Source of the DNA: Centrapalus pauciflorus
Lineage: Eukaryota; Streptophyta; Magnoliopsida; Asterales; Asteraceae
DNA: 64,000 nt
Direction: 5' to 3'
NCBI GenBank assembly: GCA_020465985.1
Contig: JAANYP010007560.1
Location: forward strand, 17,721 to 81,720
The notes under the pieces are model-generated. The model searched no databases. It was not told where the DNA came from and saw only the letters and a list, made by a program, of their open reading frames with translations. Of this stretch, positions 54,924 to 64,000 are shown piece by piece (within the stretch, counting starts at the first letter, position 1; the number at the start of each line of letters is the position of its first letter). A program made the translations under genes and the position numbers.

Positions 54924-56797
54924 TGACGTCCTCATAATTTGATAGTATAAATGGAATCACCAGGATCAACACACAACCCAATGAATAACATGATAATTAA
55001 AATTGAATACTTAAATCAGATTTAAACAGTTCCACACTAAAGCAATTAATATAAGTGTCTACAGTGATTAAGTCTAACTATTACATCAACATAATTGTTA
55101 TAAAGTCATGAAATCTTAGCCCCTAAGCTATATCGTCCATGTACCAAAGTAGCTTCTAGGACACCGAGATGTGAAATGAATTGCTTAAGTAGAAGGTCTA
55201 GCTACACTTTTGCCTTTGCCTGAAAACAATGTGAGTCAACAGTAAGCTAATTTGCTTAGTGAGATAACAGATTATACATTCAACAAATATTTCTTTACAA
55301 ACATAGTGTGACTACGGGCAATGTAAGCCCCAATGTATGTGTAAAATCATGCAGTGCAAGCATGGGGTTGGCAGTTCAAATGCTGATCGGGGATGTGCCG
55401 AACCTGACCAGGATAACGAGTGGGATGATCAGTCCCCGACAGTGGCCTGCTGTCAGCTTCAGTCCAGGTCGCATCAGATTGTGAAGTACATGCAGTGCAA
55501 GCATGATGTAAATAGATGCACTTTCAAACGAACGCTGGCTACATGTGTTACATGTCAAGTACGAGTGTGCATCATAACAACAAATCATTCATGAGTGTCA
55601 ATTGATGTATATGAACAATGTGAACATGCCATTGAATTGTAAAAGTGTGAATGCAAAGACAATAAATGTTAGAATGATAATCTATTACTCACAGGGATAT
55701 AATGTGTCGTGTCTCTGAATCAATGTGTGTTAGACAACACCACAATGATCTGTAAAGTAAGTGTAATTGTGAATTAATGTCAGTAATTGCTTAAAACTTA
55801 ATTTCTGTAATTTAAATGAAATTCCAGTTGAATTCGGACCACATCCGAATTCGGATGGTCCGAATTGGGTGTTGGTCCGAAATGGTGTAGGTCCGAAATG
55901 GGGTAGGATCCGAAATGGGTTGGTCCGAATTGGGATACTGGTCCGAAATGAGTAGTGGTCCGAAACAGGCAGGGTCCGAATTCACTGTTGGTCCGAACTG
56001 GGTACGGATCCGAATTCGGATGGATCCGGACCGAGTTCATACTTGGTAAATTTCCAACATTTTCCAGAAATTATATTTGGACCATTTTTGCATGTTCCAG
56101 TAACTAAAGTTGTAAATATGAACATAAATGTACTTTATTAACTTATAACTTGTCATAATGTACCAAAAATCTCACATTTGTGTCCATTTTTCTACAAGTC
56201 TTCGAAGAACACACACTAAAACACACACATAATTCCAAAAATCATACTTAGGGTGCGAATCTGATTCTGAAATTTAGTATGTAACATCCTTACTACTCGA
56301 TTTTAACATAGCAACATAAATCTATTACATGCATTAAGAATCAGAACCAAAATCCTAAGATTCGGTGTTTGTAAAAACCGAACCCAAACATCAAAAATTC
56401 GAAATATTGGAAGATTTTTACCTTGATTTGAAGCTTGTAGTAGTTATAGTTCCTTAAATGCTACTTGAATCCAACTTTCCAACCTTCAATTTAATGGCTT
56501 TTATGGTCTTGGTTTCCAATTGATAAAGAAACCGTAGGTTTCTTTTAGATAGAGAAGAGAGAGAAATCGGTGAGAGAGAGAGAGTAGAGAGAGAGTGGAT
56601 TTTTGAATTAATGAACCATAAACCCATCTTTATTTGCTAGATTGTCACATTTGCACCTTATACCCTTCAACTTCGTATTTTCTTATTTAACTGATACTAT
56701 GATCAAAATTTTCTTAACTTAATATAATATTCATTAATACAACCATTAAGTCCAAATAAATTGTAAATTACATAATCTTAAATTTTGGGATGTTACA
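54924..56797 (-). repeat. Tekay LTR3 (5' LTR of the array)
   Basis: 1874 bp. It differs from LTR1/LTR2 by about 30 substitutions and a few small deletions (2 bp at about 55549, 4 bp at about 55698), roughly 1.7%. The GA run is interrupted. It is therefore the original partner of LTR1. Confidence 0.92.
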
Positions 56798-56799
56798 GG

Positions 56800-58598
56800 T
56801 GGTTCACACGAAGACCTAACGCCATAGATTTTTTCTTCTCTTCTTCTACCTCAGTCCGCAGCCTCTCAAATTCTAACTTCTAACCATCTACCTGAGACCT
56901 CATTTCCTCAACAATGGTAATACGCCCCTTTTCTCTCTCGTCAGCCTTACGAAGCTCCTCCTGAGCTTTCATAAACCTATGCTTGACTATGGTAACTCTC
57001 GCTTTCACTTCTGGAAGGAAGGTGCTGAAGTTCATAACGGCCGAGCCAAGTTAGTCGAATACAAGTGCATTGCTGGCGTGTTGAGCCATTCAACGTGAGA
57101 GGTGGCATGCTATGATATAAAAAATCCCATAGGCTTGAGGGTGTCTCCAGTAAGTCGCCATTCTTTATCTCCCATTCAGGCACGTACAACTCCTCGCGAT
57201 TATAATCGCTTTTCTCACGCGTGAACGGAGCCACGGGAATGGTCTCCTTGCTTGAAGAGGGGGGAGGGGGTAGAGTATAAGGGGTTGCAGAGAGGGGAAT
57301 CGCAGGGATAGGATCGGTATTAGCTGGAGGAAGATCGGACAAGGCCACTCCCTTACCTTTGGGGGAGGGCCGTTTCACAGAAATCTTAATCTTTTTTGAC
57401 AATACTGCTTTGTCATCATCATCATCTGGACTGGAAACTTGGATGGGAGAGTCAACTCCAAGAGAGGTACCAGCTGACTTTCTTTTCAGGCGAGTTCGGG
57501 AGGAAGGACAAGAATCGGGGTCCACCAAAGCTTGTTCAGACGGGGCAGCAATGCTATCCTCCTTGCTAGAAGAAGACCGGGCAGAAAGATGACCCAAAGG
57601 AGTCAGGGAACCCTCTGGGGCTGCTTGACCAGGTCGGAGACTTTCAGCGTCTGAACGATTCACGGTGACAGCTTCAAACCCATCCAAATCATCAGAAGAT
57701 AGATAATCCAACACACTCATGACTGCAGGGAAACAAGAAAAACGTTAGGAACATAGCGGCAAGTAAAAGAAAGACAGTCAGATGGTTTAAAAAAGGAAGC
57801 AGGGATCCTACCAATGCCCCCTTTTGTTATTATGTGAAGAGTGGCAGGGTCCCCGCAGTGGGGATTCATCCCCAACAAAGCAAGCACAGGGTTGGGGTAG
57901 GTCCTCAATTTAAAAGTTTGGCGAGCAAGTAAGGCCAGAAGGTCAACATCCAGGTCCCTGGTTTCAGGGGGACAGGTTAACGAATGGGGACGCCCCCCTG
58001 CTCTCCATACCAATACTTCCCTGTCACTTGGGGGAACAATCGTGTCGTCTACCCAGAAATAAGCCCCCCCCCCCCTCCATTCACGCAGCCCTTGTGGGGG
58101 GTCGACAAACACATCGGGTACAGGAGCTTTTCTCCTTTCAAAGCTGAACCAGTCCTTCAGACAGGTTAACTTGAAAAAATACTGAAACAGGTGAATAGAA
58201 GGGACACCACCTAGGGCTTTGCAAGCCGCCTCAAAAATGGTGATTCTCAATACTGCCAAGGGAGACATCTGCCCCGGATGAGTTCCATAATGTTTTAATA
58301 AGCAAAGGTAGAAAGGAGTGAAGGGGAGTCGGAGATTCCCAACAGAAAACTGCTTGGTGTATAAAGCTACCTTGCCCTCTGGAGGACAAAGTGCTGTTGA
58401 TCGACGGGTCGGAAGCAGAGGATGAAGATCAGGAGGAACACCATATTCGGCTAAGAAAACCTTGAACTCGGAATTGGTAAAGGTACATGGTACTTTATCC
58501 CCTGAAGGTGCGGTCGGCATAATCACAAGAAAAATAAAAGAGGAAGGAAGAGCAAGGCTAACCTGGGAAGGTAAGGGCGTCGAAGAAATGCTGAGCAA
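56800..58598 (-). pseudogene. Tat antisense ORF, 5' part (Transposase_28-like, with intron)
   Basis: Starts at ATG 58596-58598 or, more likely, at the internal Met of MPTAPSGDKVPCTF (about 58520). Exon 1 runs to 57812 and contains YGVPPDLHPLLP, LRLPFTPFYLCLLKHYG, LAVLRITIFEAACKALGG and LDWFSFE-like KDWFSFERRK, the features of the putative gypsy-type transposon family (PF04195) coded antisense in Tat elements. After the intron, exon 2 (57722-56977) is Ser/Asp-rich with basic patches. A frameshift near 57030 leads into coiled-coil sequence (FMKAQEELRKADEREKGR), which is cut at 56798 by the Tekay array and resumes at 41407. Function unknown. Confidence 0.8.
57723..57811 (-). other. 89-bp intron in the Tat antisense ORF
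   Basis: The exon ends GGCATTG, the intron starts GTAGGATCC and ends TTCTTGTTTCCCTGCAG (strong pyrimidine tract); exon 2 starts TCATGAGTG. Splicing is in phase 1, joins GGI to VMSVLDY and removes the stop that ends exon 1's frame. The size and signals fit plant introns. Confidence 0.75.
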
Positions 58599-59249
58599 AC
58601 CGCACAGTGAGGGTGGAAAAGTTTTAGAATGAGGTTAGTGAAGAAGCAACTCTTTTCTTTTACACTTTGAAAAAAAAATCTTGAAATTCGGTTTTAATGG
58701 AGGAGTAGGGGAGTAGGCGGGAATAACACGGGACACGTGTCATTCCCCTATTAACCTCGCCTGAAACGTGCAGAGAGATGTGACAGTTGAGGGACGCGCC
58801 ACGCGCGCGTGAATCCTCTATCATCATGATCTTCATTAAATGACGCTTACGCCATCTCACAGGGTGTCTAATCAAGCAAATATCCTCTAGGGCGCATTGA
58901 ATATTTTTATAACTTAATTGGGTGTGCATCAGAAGGCTGAAAATCAGCCGTTACCCAAGGCTACCATGCGACCGTTACATTTTGGAAAATGCCACCCGCG
59001 TGATATTCAACCACCTCGACTTAAACACTTTAGGCGCCAACGATTCTAATCGCCTCGCTTCCGATGACCAAGGCGTTTAGTGGTTTTGTCATGTCACTCC
59101 ACGTGTTCTAGGTACTGTGCAACAAATTTGTCTCACCAGTAAGTTCCTAAACAAGTCGTTAACGACTCGCCTGGTAACCTCAGAGCCAAAGCATAGTCTC
59201 CTAAAGTTCTAGCCAAAACTGTACGTTTTTCACTAGAACTTGGGGGACT
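58599..59249. other. Tat region between antisense ORF start and 3' LTR
   Basis: No sense ORF. It probably carries the promoter and leader of the antisense ORF on the minus strand. Positions 58795-58815 have CGCGCCACGCGCGCG, GC-rich in an otherwise mixed context. 59239-59249 (CTTGGGGGACT) is the polypurine tract. Confidence 0.5.
59239..59249 (+). other. Polypurine tract of the Tat element
   Basis: CTTGGGGGACT directly before the 3' LTR start TGTTCACG. Confidence 0.7.
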
Positions 59250-59814
59250 TGTTCACGTGGGTCCAATCCCGAATTGTTCCACAGGCCCAAAGAACCCAAC
59301 CCATCTTCTATTCGCTGCTCAGGGCTTACCGTAAGACCCAAAGTCATTCGCCTGACCCGCGGAGGGCCCGTGGAGCAACAAACCTGCGAGCTGCAGGAGC
59401 CTGTCGGATAACAGGCGTTATGCAGAGAAGGAAGGAAAAGCGGGGTCTCTGATTGGCTCTCGAGGGATCATGGAGGTCACTCCCATGCACATTCTTCCCC
59501 AGCCAATAGGATTCTCCCAATCGAGCGCCTTGCCTGGAATAGAGAAGGTATAGATAGGGTTCTCATCATCCAAACAAGGGTAATTTCCATTTTATCATTC
59601 TCACTGATATTTTCCTTTGCATCTTTACTCTCAAGTATAATGGCTGACTTTGGCATCGGAGTGTCCACACAGGGGCTCTCCCTGTGTTGACACTAACGAT
59701 AGCTTTCCCGTTTCCTTGTTGCAGGCCTTCTAATCCTCTTCCTGAACCCTCTCGAAGCACTACCAAGCTAGTTATCACTTTACCCATAATTATTGATTGT
59801 CAGACACACAAACA
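59250..59814 (+). repeat. Tat 3' LTR
   Basis: 565 bp, TGTTCACGTGG to ACACAAACA. It differs from the 5' LTR by about 22 substitutions and a 6-bp indel near 59781. Followed by the target duplication CCACC (59815-59819). Confidence 0.92.
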
Positions 59815-59819
59815 CCACC

Positions 59820-60747
59820 CATAAAGACATAACAATTTCGATTAAATAGAGTTTAAGAACGTTATCAAGCTCAAGACATTTCAAACGATTCTTATTTTAT
59901 TCATCTATGATTTAGGATCTATATGCAGTGGTTGATTTAAGTTGGGGGAATGGGGTCAAATGACCCCTATAAATTCTTTTTATGGTATTTTGCATTTAGT
60001 CGAAAAATTTTCGACCCCAATGAATTTTAAAGTTCGACACCCATATCTTAATTATCTTTTATAAAATTTATATATAAAAATTTTTCTATTAAAAAACCTA
60101 AGAAAAACGTACAAACTTAATAGTTTGTTATCCAGCCAATTAGCAAATATTAAAAAAATACATAAATCTGTGTATGTGTTTGGTAATTTATTAATCTCCT
60201 TTGAGTATTATTGACTTTAGGCTAGGATAAATTCTATGACTCATTAACTTCTTTTTACTCTTCCTTTTGCTCTTATCCTTTATTGTTTAAGTGTTTAATT
60301 TATTATCAAATGTAGAATACTAAACTAATAAATTGTTATTTGTTTAGCACTAAGTAAATGTAAGTTAGATAGTTAGATTACATTGTTATTGCTGACTAGT
60401 TTATTACGCAGATATTTTTCATATATATAAAATATAATATACTAAAAGGTAAAGATATAAATATTATTTTTAAACAAAAAATATATAATAATGATATTAT
60501 CATCTATTATGACCTATTAATTTTGTATAATTCTACACACACATGAATATTAATTATTTTTTTTAATATTATTAAAACTTTTATTATATTATATTATAAT
60601 TAATAAGTTATTAGAGTATTAGTTTTTGTTTGATTTGATTTGATTTATATTTAAAAGTATATTATATTAGATATTAATAGATATAATTTAAAGTTATTTA
60701 TTATTTTTTAAAACTATAAATGTCACGTGTCGATTCATGGTGATAAC
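59820..60747. other. AT-rich flank right of the Tat element
   Basis: No gene. At 59926 a CAGTGGTTGATTTAAGTTGG terminus followed by GGGGTCAAATGACCCC resembles one end of a hAT element, but no matching other end is found. 60420-60720 is very AT-rich. Confidence 0.4.
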
Positions 60748-61851
60748 TGTTAGGCACAAAAAGGCCTCAGTCAAACCTGTTCTGCATCTGAGGGGGAGAT
60801 TATTAATCAAACCTGTTGATGCACTTGATGGGTAAAAGTTAAGGCCTGTTTATGCCTTAATAATTCCTAAAAAGTGATTTGCAATATCAGTCCAAAGCTG
60901 TTCTATATGTTGCATGTGTTGCAACTAAGACAGTTTGTCCAAGCTGCTCTGTCTGTTGACCAGGCTGGACATAAACTGTCTACGCTGCTCTACACTGGTG
61001 AGCAGCTTGGGCATCTTACAAGGGTTCTGTTCTTTGTGAACAGGCTAAACACTTTATGGAATGTGTTTCCAAGTCCTCATGTATTGTTTTTTACTACAAG
61101 ATCAGTTTACAAAGTCGAAGACAAAGTGGAAATCAGAACTGCTCAGCCTGCCCAAGCTGTTCTGTTACATGAAGAGAAAAGGTTATTTGAAAAAGGGTGA
61201 CAGACCTTTTTCTTATATCAAAATAGGCTTTTACAAGGAAGAAAGACGCAAAGTTGACATTCCTTATTTGGTTAAAGGCAATGCAACAGTAGACAAAGTG
61301 AAAAGACAAAAGTTTTGCACATGTGAAGACAAGTCTGCTTTTCAGAAAAGCGCAGAAAAGTTATGTTGTCTTTTCAAACAAGACTTTTCCTTTTTCATTT
61401 CGTCCAATGAAGAAACTTCTCTTAGATCCTCTGAGTGAGTATAAAAGGAAGCTTCTAAGGACAGAAAGATCAAGCCAAAAAGCTAAGTGCTGAAGCCAAG
61501 AGTGAACGTGCAAGTGTGTTTTTCATGCATGCAAGCCTGCCTGTGTAATACAGTTTCTTTGTGTCTAAGCTGTTCTACATAAGTTGTCCCTCTAAGTCTT
61601 GTAAACACAGTGAGTGCTTCTTAGTGAGTGTATTCATTGTAATCTAGTTTGAGTCTGTCTTAGACTAGTGAACATACTGTTGTATCTGTCATCTCAGCTT
61701 GAACCTTTCCGCATTCAAGCTTGTTTGTAATTAACAATTTGTTGATAATACATACAAACATTGAGAAAATAGGGTGTAGTTTTTAAATAGCTGTATTCAC
61801 CCCCCTCTACAGCTTAAAGCTATATACTTTAGGAACCTCTCGGGACCTACA
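60748..61851 (+). repeat. Copia C 5' LTR
   Basis: 1104 bp, TGTTAGGCACAAAAAGGCC to GGGACCTACA. A good TATA box (TATAAAAGG) lies at 61440-61448. The upstream half has several CAAGCTGTTCTG / AAGCTGCTCT repeats. Confidence 0.88.
61440..61448 (+). promoter_or_regulatory. TATA box of the copia C LTR
   Basis: TATAAAAGG, 410 bp before the LTR end. The usual U3 position in SIRE-like LTRs. Confidence 0.75.
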
Positions 61852-61853
61852 AC

Positions 61854-61865
61854 TGGTATCAGAGC
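61854..61865 (+). other. Primer-binding site of copia C
   Basis: TGGTATCAGAGC, 2 bp after the LTR, exact for initiator tRNA-Met. Confidence 0.92.
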
Positions 61866-61912
61866 AGTTTAGAGTGTGTGTCATTCTAGATCTCTCATTC
61901 TCCCAAGTTTCC

Positions 61913-64000
61913 ATGGACAACAGTGCTGCAAATTCCTCATACTATGACAATGGCTCAATGGGCAAACCTCCAAAGTTCAATCATCAGAACTTTTCTGGTT
62001 GGAAGTGCAGAATGATGCTCTACCTAGAGAATCTAGATGTACAACTACCAGAAATTGTAATGGAGGGTCCTTATGTGCCAACCTCTGTTACAACAATAAC
62101 TCCTGCTGTTGAAGGAGCAGCTCCTGAGATCAGAACATTTGAGAAAGCAAAAGCTCAATGGTCTAATGAAGACAAAAGATTGGTGGCTCTTGATGCAAAG
62201 GCCAGAAACAATCTGGTCATCTCCTTGCCTGATGATGTGTTCAAACAGGTTGAGAAGATGAAGACTGCCAAGGAGATGTGGGATACTTTGTGTACCGTCT
62301 ATGATGGACCCACAATCACACTGGATAACAGGATTAACAATCTTGTTAGACAGTATGAACTCTTCTTTGCAAAACCACAGGAGACTCTCACAAAAACCTA
62401 CACCAGGTTTACTGCTCTTGTGAATGATCTCAAAGCTGTTGGGATCACTAAGGACAGCCTTACTCTGGTGAACAAGTTTTCGGACATCCTCCCTGAAGAA
62501 TGGAATTACTTTTCAACAATTTTAAGAAATTCAGGTACAATCAGAAGTATGGATCTTGTCAACTTGTATGGATCTTTACTAAATGATGAACAGTCAAGGC
62601 AACAGAAGAGAAATGCCTTGGAGATGTCTAAAAGAGGTGCAGCCTTTGTGGCTAATGTGAGACAGTCTGTGAGTCAGGTGAGTGATGTGTTCACTCAACC
62701 TGATCAACAGGATGATGACAAGGAGGAGGTGTCAGATGAGGAAGATAATGCAGATCTTGCTGAACAGGATGATGAGCAAATGATAGCTATGCTTGTCAAA
62801 AGGTTCAACAAGAAAAGGTTTGGAAGAAACATGCTGCAAGGAAGTTCAGGTGCTGGCAAAAAGAAGGCATTTGATAAATCCAAGGCTGAGTGCTTCAAAT
62901 GTGGCAAAACTGGCCATATAGCTGCTGACTGTGTGTCAAAAGCTGTTGGTCAGTCATCCAAACCATACAAGACAAACAAGGATGATGGTTATAGGGTTTA
63001 GTACCTTATGGCCATGGCTAAGCTGAGGAAGTTGGAAAACTCAGTGGGTTCCAACCGCCAAAAGGGACTCATGGCAGAGACTTGTGACTGGGAGGAATCT
63101 GATTCATCATCTGATGAAGAAGACAATCAATGTCTGATGGCCAACACTGATGTCCCATCAACAAGCAGTTTCAAACAGGATATGGCTGAAGCTGAAGCTT
63201 TCAGCAGCTTAGAGAAATGGAATCCTACAATGATGTATAAGGTACAAAATTTTATGGCTTACAGTTCTGAAGAAAAGATTAAGATGTTTGAATATATGCT
63301 AGTTGATTTGAAAGCTGCTGTTGAGAAGCATGATGCTTTATTATCTGAAATCTCCAAGCTTAAAACTGATCTTAAAACAAACTCCAGTAAACTGGACAGT
63401 TTCCATAAGTTGGAAACTGAGCTTGATGAATTAAAACACATCAATTCTATTTTACTGGAAGAAAAGAGAGAAACAGATATAAAGCATGCTAAGCTTCAAA
63501 AGATAGTTGACTCTTGGTGCCAATCTGCACAAAAAGTCAGCCATTGTATAAGTCAACAGATCCATGCACAAATTCAAGCCTATCTTGGAGGGGATCTTGA
63601 TACAGCAGCTTCCATTGTTGAGATTAATAATCTGAAAGAAGATTTATCCACTCTTGGTGAGCTTCCAAACACTTTTGTTCAAAAAGTGAATGGTAAACTA
63701 ATCTCAACAAACAGGTTTGTCAGGCCTCAAAATACTGACAGCTCGTGTGAACCTAGCTCAAAAGCTGGTGTTGGAATATGTTCTTCATCAATCCAGCCTG
63801 CTAAGTGCTCTGCTGATTCACACAAGCAAAAGAAAGGAAAACATGTCCAAACTACAGCTGTGGATACTAAACCTGTTGACAAAACAGGTTCTGGGTCCAA
63901 AGCTGATGGTAAAAGGCATAATAACCTTTTGATGCTAAACATTTTGAAAACAAGTTTTCAAAAGTTAAGCAGTCTGTTTTCAACAAGGGCAAGTCTCATG
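61913..64000 (+). pseudogene. Copia C gag (one in-frame TAG; open to the window edge)
   Basis: From ATG 61913 (MDNSAANSSYYDNG) the frame is open to TAG 62999-63001, and after it the same frame stays open for 333 more codons to base 64000. The first part is a UBN2-type copia Gag (PF14223-like): FSGWKCRMMLYLENL, WDTLCTVYDGP and FSDILPEEWNYF; then an acidic stretch and the zinc knuckle CFKCGKTGHIAADC. The part after the TAG has LRKLENSVGSN, an acidic segment and long coiled coil, which is the normal continuation of SIRE-type Gag. So the TAG is a single nonsense change, or less likely a readthrough stop. I start at 61913 and not further upstream because the leader would otherwise be coding. Confidence 0.88.

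Larger units (their letters stand above)
41408..56797 (-). mobile_element. Tandem Tekay chromovirus array (LTR-internal-LTR-internal-LTR)
   Basis: Three LTRs (41408-43288, 48166-50046, 54924-56797) and two internal regions (43289-48165, 50047-54923), all on the minus strand, repeat with a period of exactly 6758 bp. The two internal regions differ at only about five places by eye and share every frameshift, stop and the intron. The array interrupts the antisense ORF of the Tat element. Flanks AGTGG (41404-41408) and GGTGG (56798-56802) may be a 5-bp target duplication with one change. The chromodomain after integrase and the PBS for initiator tRNA-Met mark the Tekay/Del group. Confidence 0.93.
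33788..59814 (+). mobile_element. Tat-lineage Ty3/gypsy element with nested Tekay array
   Basis: LTRs 33788-34346 and 59250-59814, 5-bp duplication CCACC (33783-33787 and 59815-59819), PBS TTGGCGCCATCCGTGGG, gag-pol on the plus strand (34419-40060) and an antisense ORF on the minus strand between integrase and the 3' LTR, the hallmark of the Tat group. The 15.4-kb Tekay array at 41408-56797 lies inside the antisense ORF. The element itself is about 10.6 kb. LTRs differ at about 22 of 559 positions by eye (about 4%). Confidence 0.93.
60748..64000 (+). mobile_element. Copia C: SIRE-like Ty1/copia element, 5' part (runs off right edge)
   Basis: 5' LTR 60748-61851, PBS for initiator tRNA-Met, long gag from ATG 61913. 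Same LTR family as the truncated LTR at 27056. Only gag falls within the window. Confidence 0.9.

Noticed and set aside
59926..60060. A complete hAT element starting CAGTGGTTGATT
   Set aside because: Only one end was recognised. No inverted partner or 8-bp duplication was found within the next kilobase.

Overview
The window looks like plant nuclear DNA from a repeat-dense, gene-poor part of a eudicot chromosome. Every large block is a plant LTR-retrotransposon lineage (Athila, Tat and Tekay of Ty3/gypsy, plus SIRE-like Ty1/copia), with hAT- and MULE-type DNA elements between them. The extra copia ORF and the ACTCGCCGAGT-rich Athila LTR remind me of Asteraceae, possibly Lactuca; this is from memory and not proven. 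I find no intact conventional host gene, rRNA, functional tRNA or CRISPR.

Layout. (1) 1-24980: two Athila elements on the minus strand share one LTR (4199-5908). The left one runs off the window. The right one (4199-24980) has a tRNA-Asp-type PBS, gag, protease, RT/RNase H, integrase and the Athila-specific ORF. It is split by a young 7.0-kb copia element on the plus strand (13740-20759; 666-bp LTRs, perfect CTATC target duplication). That copia has lost almost all of gag-pol but keeps a long extra 3' ORF. (2) 24981-27555: the 3' end of another copia into which the Athila inserted, ending in a truncated LTR. (3) 27556-33787: a LINE remnant, two microsatellite-bearing hAT elements, a hAT MITE, a MULE-like MITE and a foldback element. 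Target duplications can be read for all five DNA elements. (4) 33788-59814: a Tat-lineage gypsy element (LTRs about 4% different, TSD CCACC) with gag-pol on the plus strand and an antisense ORF on the minus strand. The antisense ORF is split by a 15.4-kb Tekay chromovirus array (41408-56797) of form LTR-internal-LTR-internal-LTR, period 6758 bp. (5) 59820-60747: AT-rich flank. (6) 60748-64000: 5' LTR, PBS and gag of a third copia, running off the right edge.

How the parts work together. Each autonomous lineage has a promoter LTR, a primer-binding site, Gag (particle), protease, RT/RNase H (cDNA synthesis) and integrase. Tekay adds a chromodomain for chromatin targeting. Nearly all copies carry stops or frameshifts, so most are inactive; the copia at 13740-20759 is a recent insertion that must have been mobilised in trans. 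Nesting order and LTR divergence (counted by eye) agree: Athila (about 6%) and Tat (about 4%) are older, Tekay (about 1.7% for outer LTR3) is younger, and the Tekay tandem duplication (about 0.2%) and the nested copia (about 0.6%) are youngest.

Most interesting: a clean GT-AG intron inside the Tekay RT, an intron in the Tat antisense ORF, a possible newborn intron in Tat RNase H, three unrelated LTR families with clustered short CG-containing motifs (directly upstream of TATA in Athila), and, in the defective copia, a spacer carrying the LTR motif, a second TATA box, three covarying hairpins and a splice acceptor just before its extra ORF.
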